A DNA stretch of 64,000 nt from Mycolicibacter heraklionensis (GTDB lineage: Bacteria; Actinomycetota; Actinomycetes; Mycobacteriales; Mycobacteriaceae): assembly GCF_019645815.1 (NCBI RefSeq), contig NZ_CP080997.1:4654880-4718879 (forward strand). Direction: 5' to 3'. The position numbers and the translations under genes were made by a program. The first letter of the stretch is position 1. Each line of letters begins with the position of its first letter. Shown piece by piece: positions 7,959-15,354 of this stretch. Under the pieces are notes generated by a model. It ran no database searches. It was not told the origin of the DNA and saw only the letters and a list, made by a program, of their open reading frames with translations.

Positions 7959-10304
7959 ATGCTGCAAGCAATCACTCGACTTGCCATCGCCGCGCCGCGC
8001 CGCACCATCGCGCTCGCAGCCTTGATCGCGCTGGCGGCCGCGATCTTCGGTCTCCCCGTGGTGAACAAGCTGTCGGCGGGCGGGTTCCAGGACCCGACGT
8101 CGGAGTCGGCCCAGGCGACCGAGCTGCTGAGGGAAAAATTCGACCAAACCGATCAAAAGATGTTGATCGTGGTGACCGCCCCGGAGGGTGTGCACAGCGC
8201 CCAGGCCCGCCACGTCGCCACCGACATCGTCGGGCAGCTGAAACACTCGCCGTGGGTGCTCAATGTCTCCTCGGCGTGGACGTCGCCACCGCAGACCGCC
8301 GACGGACTGGTGAGCAAGGACTCCAAATCCGGGTTGATCGTGGCCAACCTCAAAGGCGGGGAGAACGACGCACAGCAATACGCGGAGGCGCTTGCCCGCG
8401 ACCTGGCGCATGACCGCGACGGCGTCACGGTGCGCGCCGGCGGTATGGCGGTGGCCTACGCCCAGATCACCCGGCAGAACGAACACGACCTGTGGCTGAT
8501 GGAATCCCTTGCGATTCCGCTGAGCTTCGCCGTGTTGGTCTGGGTGTTCGGCGGCCTGGTGGCGGCGGTGCTGCCGATCTGCTTGGGCGCCTTGGCAATC
8601 GTCGGCACCATGTCGGTGCTGCGGCTGATCAACTCCGCGACCGAGGTATCGACCTACGCCCTGGATCTGAGCATTGCGATGGGCCTGGCCCTCGCGATCG
8701 ACTACACCCTGCTGATCATCAGCCGCTATCGCGAGGAACTGACCCGGGGCAGCGACCGGGAACACGCCCTGCTGCGGACCATGACGACGGCTGGGCGCAC
8801 CGTGCTGTTCTCGGCGACCACGGTGGGATTGTCGATGGCGGTGATGGCCCTGTTTCCGATGACGCTGTTGAAGTCGGCGGCCTACACCGTGGTGGCCACC
8901 GCGGTCATCGTGGCGATTGCCGCCGTGGTGGTGACCCCCGCGGCGATCGCCTTGCTGGGACCCCGACTCGACGCGCTGGACGTCCGCGTCCTGGCGCATC
9001 GGGTGCTGTTCGGAATGGCGCGGCGGCGCAGTCCTGCCCACGAGCCGGCCGGCTGGGTGTTCTGGTACCGGTCCACGAGGTTCGTGTTGCGTCACGCCCT
9101 GCCGGTGGGCGCGGCTGTGGTCGCATTGCTGCTGTTGCTCGGTGCACCGTTCCTCGGGGTGAAATGGGGGTTCCCCGACGAGCGGGTGCTGCCCGAATCG
9201 GCGTCGTCCCGGCAGGTCGCCGAGATGCTGGAGAGCGATTTCGCCAACGACGTGGGGATTGCGGTGTCGGTCGTGATCCCCCAGGCTGACGGCCTGAGCG
9301 GGGCTGACCTGGGGCGATACGCCGCCGAGCTCTCCCGGGTGGCGGACGTGTCGACGGTGACCGCCCCGACCGGAACGTTCATGGCCGGACGCCGGACCGG
9401 CCCGCCCGCCGCGCCCACCGGCATTGCCGACGGCAGCGCATTCGTGACCGTCTCCAGCACCGCACCGCTGTTCTCGGATGCCTCCAACGCCCAACTGGAC
9501 CGGCTGCACGAGGTCGCCGGACCGCAGGGGCGCTCAGTGCAGATGGCGGGGTTGGCGCAGACCAATCGCGACAGCGTCGACGCGCTCACCACCCGGTTGC
9601 CCGCGGTGCTGGGACTGATCGCCGTCGTCACCTTTGCGCTGCTGTTCGTGCTCACGGGCAGTGCTGTGCTGCCGCTGCAGGCACTGGTCTGCAACGTGCT
9701 GTCCCTGACCGCCGCATTCGGCGCGATGGTGTGGATCTTCCAAGACGGTCACCTGAGCGCGTTGGGCACGACGCCCACCGGGACATTGAACGTCAATATC
9801 CCGGTGCTGCTGTTCTGTATCGCCTTCGGGCTGTCGATGGACTACGAAATCTTCTTGATCTCGCGGATCCACGAGTATTGGCTGACCGCCAAAGGCGCCT
9901 CGGCGTCGCGAAGCAGGGCCGAAGAACGCGCGGCCACCGATGCCAGCACCACGTTGGGCTTGGCCGGCATCGGTCGGGTCGTCACCGCGGCGGCGTTGGT
10001 GATGTCGATTTCCTTTGCCGCGCTGATACCCGCGCATATCTCGTTCATGCGGATGCTCGGTCTCGGACTGACACTCGCCGTGCTGGCCGACGCCACCCTG
10101 GTGCGAATGGTGCTGGTACCGGCCTTTATTCACCTGGCCGGCCCGTGGACCTGGTGGGCACCCAAACCGTTGACGCGGCTGCACCGACGCTTCGCCCCGG
10201 GCCGGGCCGCAGCCGCCGAAGCCGGAGAGCGTCGCCGGGCAGCTGACGCGGCATCCGAGCCCGCCGAAACCGCCGACACGGAGTGCGCGTCCGTTCCACC
10301 ATGA
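7959..10304 (+). CDS. MmpL-family RND exporter, MmpL13-like
   Basis: A 781-residue protein with two repeats of one helix, a large external loop and five helices. Asp-Tyr pairs expected for proton relay are present at D248-Y249 (LALAIDYTLLIISRY) and D628-Y629 (FGLSMDYEIFLISRI). It lacks the long Met-rich coiled coil of the MmpL4 group and no MmpS gene adjoins, which fits the MmpL3/11/13 branch; length and sequence are nearest to MmpL13 as I recall it. It presumably exports a lipid or drug across the inner membrane. It lies between a DMT transporter and eis, with short gaps, in one direction. Confidence 0.82.
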   Translation: MLQAITRLAIAAPRRTIALAALIALAAAIFGLPVVNKLSAGGFQDPTSESAQATELLREKFDQTDQKMLIVVTAPEGVHSAQARHVATDIVGQLKHSPWVLNVSSAWTSPPQTADGLVSKDSKSGLIVANLKGGENDAQQYAEALARDLAHDRDGVTVRAGGMAVAYAQITRQNEHDLWLMESLAIPLSFAVLVWVFGGLVAAVLPICLGALAIVGTMSVLRLINSATEVSTYALDLSIAMGLALAIDYTLLIISRYREELTRGSDREHALLRTMTTAGRTVLFSATTVGLSMAVMALFPMTLLKSAAYTVVATAVIVAIAAVVVTPAAIALLGPRLDALDVRVLAHRVLFGMARRRSPAHEPAGWVFWYRSTRFVLRHALPVGAAVVALLLLLGAPFLGVKWGFPDERVLPESASSRQVAEMLESDFANDVGIAVSVVIPQADGLSGADLGRYAAELSRVADVSTVTAPTGTFMAGRRTGPPAAPTGIADGSAFVTVSSTAPLFSDASNAQLDRLHEVAGPQGRSVQMAGLAQTNRDSVDALTTRLPAVLGLIAVVTFALLFVLTGSAVLPLQALVCNVLSLTAAFGAMVWIFQDGHLSALGTTPTGTLNVNIPVLLFCIAFGLSMDYEIFLISRIHEYWLTAKGASASRSRAEERAATDASTTLGLAGIGRVVTAAALVMSISFAALIPAHISFMRMLGLGLTLAVLADATLVRMVLVPAFIHLAGPWTWWAPKPLTRLHRRFAPGRAAAAEAGERRRAADAASEPAETADTECASVPP

Positions 10305-10354
10305 CCTGGCCACACCCCAGAAACTCCATGACCGGCTACCGAGAGGGAGGGACG

Positions 10355-11593
10355 ATGAGCACTACGGACAACAACATCCGGATACGACTGGCCACCGAGG
10401 ACGACTGGCTGGCGGTCTACCAAAATCAAGCCCGCATTTACGGAACCTCGGCGGACACGCACGATATCGAGGCCTGGAAACGCCGGGTCAAGGTAGGCGA
10501 CGTTCTGGTGGCTGAAGATATCTCCGATCCGCAGCACCCATTTCTGGTCGGCACATCGCTGTACTACCGGCTGAATCTGACCGTGCCGGGCGGCGCCACC
10601 CTGGACGCCGCCTGGCTGGCCATGGTCACCGTCGCCGCGACCCATCAGGGCAGGGGAATCTGGCAACAGATCAGCCTGCAGGGCTTCGGGATACTGCAGG
10701 AGCGTGGCTATCCGATTCTGTGCGGTGTGCCGACCCAGCCACCCGCCTACGAGATCATGGGTGCCGGCGTCGCCAGCTACTACCGGAAGCACCACATCGA
10801 TGCCCGCTCGGCTGAGCTGCGTGAGATGCCCGCCCGAAACCGGGCTCGCGAGGTGACCGCCGAGGAGGCGGGTCATCTACTCCCCGCGCTCTTCGACCGG
10901 TGGTGCGCCACCAAGCACGGCGAACTCAGCCGCGACGCCGCCTGGTGGGCCGACTTCCTGGAAGACCGGACGTCACAGCGCGACAACGCATCACCGCTGA
11001 ATTTCGTCATCCATCCGGATGGCTTCATGACCTACCGGGTGCTCGGGGCGCCGGCACACGCGTTTCGGCCACCCTTCGGCACCGTGGTGATCCAGGATTT
11101 CTGTCCCATCACCGATGAAGCCCACACCGAACTGCTCTCCACGCTGTCGGGCTTCGAAATTTTCGACAACATCGACATCAGGGTTCCCGTCGACGATCCG
11201 CTGCCGCTCAAACTCAAGGACCAGGCGGCGGCGCAGACCACCAGGCTTACCGATTTTCTCTGGATCCGGATCATGAAGGTGCCCGAGGTGCTCGGTGCGC
11301 GTAGCTACTCCGCTGATGCCGACCTCACCCTGGAGGTTGCCGACCCGCTGGCCGCCGCCGGCGGGCGATTCCGGCTCCAGGTCCGCGACGGGATCGGGAA
11401 ATGCACACCGCACGACGGGCCGGCCGATGTGCGACTCGGTCTGGGTGAATTGGGAACGATCTACATGGGCGCCCACCGCGCCGCCGATCTGCACCGGGCA
11501 CAACGCATCACCGAACTGCGTGACGGTGCCCTTCGGGAGCTCGATGCGGCCTTCTGCACCGAGCGGGTCCCGTACTGCAGCACGCTGTTCTGA
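10355..11593 (+). CDS. eis: Eis-type GNAT N-acetyltransferase
   Basis: A 412-residue protein from ATG 10355 behind GAGAGGGAGG. Eis enzymes acetylate amines of aminoglycosides and of host proteins using acetyl-CoA, as hexamers. Visible features: the N-terminal GNAT domain with the acetyl-CoA loop VAATHQGRGIW, a second GNAT-like domain, and the C-terminal SCP2-like domain ending in Phe, whose terminal carboxylate acts as the general base in the known enzyme. Length agrees with Eis (about 400). An upstream ATG at 10328 and the longer frame from 10283 overlap the mmpL gene and lack a ribosome site. It appears cotranscribed with two exporters, which suggests a drug or toxic-amine response unit. 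Confidence 0.88.
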   Translation: MSTTDNNIRIRLATEDDWLAVYQNQARIYGTSADTHDIEAWKRRVKVGDVLVAEDISDPQHPFLVGTSLYYRLNLTVPGGATLDAAWLAMVTVAATHQGRGIWQQISLQGFGILQERGYPILCGVPTQPPAYEIMGAGVASYYRKHHIDARSAELREMPARNRAREVTAEEAGHLLPALFDRWCATKHGELSRDAAWWADFLEDRTSQRDNASPLNFVIHPDGFMTYRVLGAPAHAFRPPFGTVVIQDFCPITDEAHTELLSTLSGFEIFDNIDIRVPVDDPLPLKLKDQAAAQTTRLTDFLWIRIMKVPEVLGARSYSADADLTLEVADPLAAAGGRFRLQVRDGIGKCTPHDGPADVRLGLGELGTIYMGAHRAADLHRAQRITELRDGALRELDAAFCTERVPYCSTLF

Positions 11594-11597
11594 GGCG

Positions 11598-12620
11598 CTA
11601 ACTGCGGTCGGTGTCCCGGCTGGGCTGCACCCGCTTGGGCTCGCCCGGCATTTTCGGATAGTTCGGCGGGTAGGGCATGTCCCCTAGCCCCCGAGCTTCG
11701 TCGGCGGCCACCAGTTCGAGCAGGGGCTCGAGGGATTGCTCGAGGTCGTCGATGGAGCTCCACGGGTCGCCGCGCCGTGCGACCAGGTCCGGCACCGTGC
11801 TGATGGTGTAGTCGTCCGGGTCGGCGCCCTCAGACAACTCCTCCCATGTCAACGGCGTGGACACGGTGGCGATGGGCGTGGCGCGTACCGAATAGGCCGA
11901 CGCCATGGTGCGGTCGCGGGCGTTCTGGTTGAAGTCGACGAAGATCCGCGCGCCCCGCTCTTCCTTCCACCACGAGGAGGTGACGGTGTCCGGCGCACGC
12001 CGCTCGATCTCGCGGGCCAGCGCGATACCGGCCCGGCGCACCTCGATGAAGTCCCAGTCGGTCTTGATCCGCAGGTAGACGTGCAGGCCGCGGCCGCCGG
12101 AGGTCTTGACGTAGCCGACCAGCCCGAGCTCGTCGAGCAGCGGGCGCACCACCTGCAGCGCGACCGCGCGTGCCTCGGCGAAGCCGGTGCCGGGCTGCGG
12201 GTCCAGATCGACGCGCAGTTCGTCGGGGTGGTCGGTGTCAGGGCAGCGCACCGGCCAGGGATGGAAGGTGACCGTGCTCATCTGTACGGCCCACAGTATG
12301 TCGGCGGGACGAGTGACCTTGAGGACGTCGGCGGTACGGCCGGACGGGAAAGTGACCCGGCACGATTCCAGGTCGTCCGGGTGTGCGCGCGGCAGCCGCT
12401 TCTGGTAGACCTCGTCGCCGTCGATGCCGTCGGGGAACCGCTGCAGATGGCTGGGCCGGTCGCGCAGGGCGTGCAGCAGTGGTCCGCCGGCCACCGCCAG
12501 GTAGTAGTCGGCCAACGCCCGCTTGGTGCCGCCGGCGCCCAGCCTGGAGAAGTACACCTTGTCGCCGCTGGTGAATCGGACTGGGATCCCGTCGACGTCC
12601 AATACTTCGGGCTCGGCCAT
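11598..12620 (-). CDS. LigD-type polymerase/primase domain protein (Rv3730c-like)
   Basis: A 340-residue stand-alone PolDom of the archaeo-eukaryotic primase fold used in non-homologous end joining and gap repair. The metal motif DLDP (RVDLDPQPG) and the KTSGGRGLHVYL segment with its catalytic His are present, as is the C-terminal RTMASAYSVRATPIATVS block. ATG 12620 comes one base after the ligC stop (TGACATG), so the two proteins are translated as a pair. The enzyme adds nucleotides, preferably ribonucleotides, at breaks that LigC then seals. The neighbouring convergent eis gene ends 4 bp away. Confidence 0.9.
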   Translation of the reverse strand: MAEPEVLDVDGIPVRFTSGDKVYFSRLGAGGTKRALADYYLAVAGGPLLHALRDRPSHLQRFPDGIDGDEVYQKRLPRAHPDDLESCRVTFPSGRTADVLKVTRPADILWAVQMSTVTFHPWPVRCPDTDHPDELRVDLDPQPGTGFAEARAVALQVVRPLLDELGLVGYVKTSGGRGLHVYLRIKTDWDFIEVRRAGIALAREIERRAPDTVTSSWWKEERGARIFVDFNQNARDRTMASAYSVRATPIATVSTPLTWEELSEGADPDDYTISTVPDLVARRGDPWSSIDDLEQSLEPLLELVAADEARGLGDMPYPPNYPKMPGEPKRVQPSRDTDRS

Positions 12621-12621
12621 G

Positions 12622-13659
12622 TCAGGCCTCCAGCACGTCGGCGAGGTCGTAGTTCAGCGGCACCTCGAGTTGGTCGAAGGTGCAGCTGGCCGGGTCACGG
12701 TCGGGGCGCCAGCGCAGCAGCTTCACGGTGTGCCGGAACCGATCCCCCTCCATCTGGTCGTAGGCGACCTCGGCGACTCGCTCCGGCCGGATCGGGACCC
12801 ACTGCTTGTCGGCGGCAGAATTCCACCGGCTGGGCTCACCGTCGCGGACGTCGCCGATCCGCAGGGGCTCCAGCTCGGACAGCAGGGCCAGCCGGTCGGC
12901 GTCGCTGAATGAGGCCGCGCCACCGACCATCGCCAGCTCACCATCGGGGCGGTACAGCCCCAGCAGCAGCGAACCGATGCCCGCGCCGCTCTTGTGAATG
13001 CGGTACCCCATCACCACGCAGTCAGCGTCCCGGTGGTGTTTGACCTTGACCATCTCGCGCTTGCCGGGCAGATACGGTCCGTCGGTCCGCTTGGCGACCA
13101 CCCCGTCCAGCCCGGCGCCTTCGAACGTGGTGAGCCAGCGCATGGCCTGCTCGGGGTCGGCGGTGGCGCGGGTGACGTGACAGCTGGGGCCGCCGCCGAT
13201 CAGCTCGGCCAGCGCGCTCCGTCGCACCCGGAACGGCTCGTCGAGCAGCGAGGCCTCGCCGGTGGCCAGCGCATCGAACGCGATGAACTGCGCCGGGGTC
13301 TGTTCGGCCAGCAGCCGCACCCGGCTCTCGGCGGGATGAATCCGCTGACTCAGCGAGTCCCAGTCCAGCCGGGTCCGCCCGCCGATCCGGCGGGGCACCA
13401 CCACCTCGCCGTCGAGCACGCAGCGTGGGGCGACCTCGGCGCGCAGCGCGTCCAGCAGCTCCGGGAAGTAGCGGCCCAGCGGTTTGCCGTTACGGGACTG
13501 CAGCAGCACGTCGCCGCCGTCGCGAAACACGATGGCGCGAAAGCCGTCCCATTTGGGTTCGTAGGACCAGCAGCCCGCATCTTCGGGAACGTGGGCGGCC
13601 GCCTTGGCGAGCATCGGAGCTACCGGCGGCGCCACGGGCGGGTCCATGGTGTCCATCAT
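12622..13659 (-). CDS. ligC: ATP-dependent DNA ligase LigC
   Basis: About 345 residues (M. tuberculosis LigC is 358). Motif I EPKWDGFR carries the lysine that forms the ligase-AMP intermediate (K36 from this start). Further nucleotidyltransferase motifs include LDGEVVVP, GLDGVVAKR and MVKVKHHRDADCV, followed by an OB-fold domain. It repairs breaks together with the PolDom protein encoded 1 bp downstream. ATG 13659 is preceded by GATGAGG about 10 nt upstream; ATG 13656, ATG 13647 or GTG 13683 are alternatives. No Ku gene lies in the window. Confidence 0.9.
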   Translation of the reverse strand: MMDTMDPPVAPPVAPMLAKAAAHVPEDAGCWSYEPKWDGFRAIVFRDGGDVLLQSRNGKPLGRYFPELLDALRAEVAPRCVLDGEVVVPRRIGGRTRLDWDSLSQRIHPAESRVRLLAEQTPAQFIAFDALATGEASLLDEPFRVRRSALAELIGGGPSCHVTRATADPEQAMRWLTTFEGAGLDGVVAKRTDGPYLPGKREMVKVKHHRDADCVVMGYRIHKSGAGIGSLLLGLYRPDGELAMVGGAASFSDADRLALLSELEPLRIGDVRDGEPSRWNSAADKQWVPIRPERVAEVAYDQMEGDRFRHTVKLLRWRPDRDPASCTFDQLEVPLNYDLADVLEA

Positions 13660-13713
13660 GGGCGCTGCGGCCTCATCTGTCACAGAAGCCACCGCCGGCA
13701 GGTGGTGTGTCTG

Positions 13714-13734
13714 TTGCCCGGCTTTGCGCGACAA
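13714..13734. repeat. Short dispersed intergenic repeat, copy 1
   Basis: TTGCCCGGCTTTGCGCGACAA, in the space between ligC and the haloalkane dehalogenase gene. The same 21-mer with one difference (CGG to CGC) occurs at 39679-39699, 26 kb away and also intergenic. A 20/21 match of this complexity is unlikely by chance. Confidence 0.55.
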
Positions 13735-13774
13735 CCCGAACTCGCCCGCAATCCCTCGCCGCCGGCGCAAGCGA

Positions 13775-14680
13775 TCAGCGGCGCAGGAACTCCACGACGT
13801 GACGGGCGAGTTCTTCGCCGGCGTCCTCCTGCAGGAAGTGCCCGGCGTCGTGGATCACCGGGTGCGCCCGGCCGTGCGCGCCAACCATCTCGCGCTGGAA
13901 GATCGGCGCCATGGCCCCGGTGATCGGGTCGCCGTCGCTGAACGCGACCAGCATCGGGGTCTGCGAGGCGCACAGGGCGGCCCACGCCGCACGGTTTGCC
14001 GGGGCCGCGGGGTCTTCCGGCGTGGTGGGGATCAGCGACGGCATCGTCCGGGGACCGACGCAGTAGCTGTCGTCGGGGAACGGGGCGTCGTAGCCGGCCC
14101 GGACGGCATCGCTCATCGGCCGGCGACATCCGGACTGCACGAACCATCCGACATTGATCGTCGGCGCGGTCTGGATCGCCTCCCGGAAGCGCCACCAGAC
14201 CTCCGGCATCGGAATGTCCCCGGTGGGCAGACCGGTGTTGGCCACGACGACGCCACTGAACCGGTCCTGGTTCTCGGCGAGCACCCGCAGACCGATCAGC
14301 CCGCCCCAGTCCTGACACACCAGGGTCACGTTCTGCAGGTCCAGGACGTCGAACGCCAGCGCGCGCATCCACTCGACATGGCGTGCGTAGGTGTGGTCTT
14401 CGGCTCGGGTCGGCTTGTCGGAACGGCCGAACCCGACCAGGTCCGGACAGATCACCCGGTACCCCGCCTCGGCCAGGATCGGCATCATCTTGCGGTACAG
14501 ATACGACCACGAGGGCTCGCCGTGCAGCATCAGGATCGGATCCCCGTCTTCGGGACCGTCTTGTACCCACGCCACCCGCAGCGTGCCGCCGTCATCGTCG
14601 TCGAGGTCGCAAAACTGCGGCGGGTAGGCGAAATCCGGGAGACCGACGAACCTGTCGTCGGGCGTGCGCAGGGTTTGCAT
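13775..14680 (-). CDS. dhmA: Haloalkane dehalogenase, DhmA-like
   Basis: A 301-residue alpha/beta hydrolase that should cleave carbon-halogen bonds of haloalkanes to alcohol and halide. The nucleophile D124 lies in VCQDWGG, with the halide-binding Trp next to it (W125). HGEPSWSY (53-60) gives the oxyanion region and another halide contact, D251 in FSDGDPITG is the likely acid and H281 in HDAGHFLQED the catalytic base. This arrangement matches subfamily I (DhlA, DhmA). A single gene, with its natural substrate in mycobacteria unknown. Confidence 0.88.
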   Translation of the reverse strand: MQTLRTPDDRFVGLPDFAYPPQFCDLDDDDGGTLRVAWVQDGPEDGDPILMLHGEPSWSYLYRKMMPILAEAGYRVICPDLVGFGRSDKPTRAEDHTYARHVEWMRALAFDVLDLQNVTLVCQDWGGLIGLRVLAENQDRFSGVVVANTGLPTGDIPMPEVWWRFREAIQTAPTINVGWFVQSGCRRPMSDAVRAGYDAPFPDDSYCVGPRTMPSLIPTTPEDPAAPANRAAWAALCASQTPMLVAFSDGDPITGAMAPIFQREMVGAHGRAHPVIHDAGHFLQEDAGEELARHVVEFLRR

Positions 14681-14704
14681 GAGGCGACGATACCGCGGCG
14701 GTAT

Positions 14705-14720
14705 ATACCCCCCGGGGTGT
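14705..14720 (+). promoter_or_regulatory. CsoR/CstR-like dyad over the DUF302 promoter
   Basis: ATACCCCCCGGGGTGT: near-symmetric ACCCC/GGGGT arms flanked by AT bases, the pattern bound by CsoR-family repressors sensing copper or persulfide. It lies immediately upstream of the -10 TAGGCT at 14725-14730, where binding would block transcription of the DUF302 gene. No csoR gene is present in the window. The site assignment is inference from pattern and position. Confidence 0.5.
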
Positions 14721-14756
14721 CTGGTAGGCTGGGGTCAACACCACTAAGGAGGTCTC

Positions 14757-15173
14757 ATGTCCGTGGCAATGAGCACTGCGGTGACCGGCGCCGATTTCGA
14801 CGCAGTCACCGAGAAGACCCGAGAGATTTTGAAGGACAACGGTTTCGGCGTGCTGACCGAGATCGATATGCAGGCGACGCTGAAGGCCAAGCTCGGCGAG
14901 GAGATGGAGCGCTACCTGATCCTGGGTGCCTGCAACCCACCGCTGGCGCACCGAGCCGTGACGGTCGAGAAACGCATCGGAGTGCTGCTGCCGTGCAACA
15001 TCGTGGTTCGCGAAGACACCGAGCACCCGGGCACAGTGCTGGTGGAGGCCATGAACCCACAACTGATGGCCCAGGTCATCGACAATCCGGCGTTGGCGGC
15101 GATCGCCGACGAGGTGAGCGAGAAGATCCGCACCGTCATCGATACGCTGGCGGTTGCGTTGCGCACAACCTGA
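14757..15173 (+). CDS. DUF302 domain protein
   Basis: A 138-residue cytosolic protein with the DUF302 fold signature: an N-terminal strand-helix (FDAVTEKTREILKDNGFGVLTEIDM), then YLILGACNPPLAHRAV with the conserved cysteine (about residue 59) and LLPCNIVVRED with a second cysteine. DUF302 proteins are small alpha-beta barrels often found with sulfur or copper stress genes. AAGGAGG precedes ATG 14757. A CsoR-like dyad covers the promoter and a Cys-rich 44-residue gene follows 12 bp downstream, supporting a role in persulfide or metal stress. Confidence 0.85.
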   Translation: MSVAMSTAVTGADFDAVTEKTREILKDNGFGVLTEIDMQATLKAKLGEEMERYLILGACNPPLAHRAVTVEKRIGVLLPCNIVVREDTEHPGTVLVEAMNPQLMAQVIDNPALAAIADEVSEKIRTVIDTLAVALRTT

Positions 15174-15185
15174 AAGGAACCGCCG

Positions 15186-15320
15186 ATGTGCTACCCCGTG
15201 CCGTGTCGGGTTTGCGGCAAGACCACCTGGGACGGCTGCGGTGACCACATCGCCGAGGTGAAGGCACAGGTGCCACCGGAACAGTGGTGCGGCGGCCACC
15301 CGGAGACAAAGCGCTCCTAG
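15186..15320 (+). CDS. 44-residue cysteine-rich small protein
   Basis: ATG 15186 follows GAAAGGAACC 6-8 nt upstream, and the frame ends at TAG 15318-15320. The peptide has five cysteines: MCYP, then CRVCGK, WDGCGDH and QWCGGH. The C-x2-C pair with later Cys and His residues looks like a small metal (zinc) knuckle. It lies 12 bp after the DUF302 stop, so it is cotranscribed under the CsoR-like dyad. I remember similar short actinobacterial proteins starting MCYPV, without known function. Confidence 0.7.
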   Translation: MCYPVPCRVCGKTTWDGCGDHIAEVKAQVPPEQWCGGHPETKRS

Positions 15321-15354
15321 TAGCGCCCCTGGGCGCACGGATTAGGGTGTGGGC

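Noticed and set aside
7779-9509. 576-codon minus-strand ORF opposite the MmpL13-type gene
   Set aside because: Antisense shadow: Gln/His/Arg-rich and without hydrophobic pattern, while the plus-strand frame has clear membrane helices and motifs.
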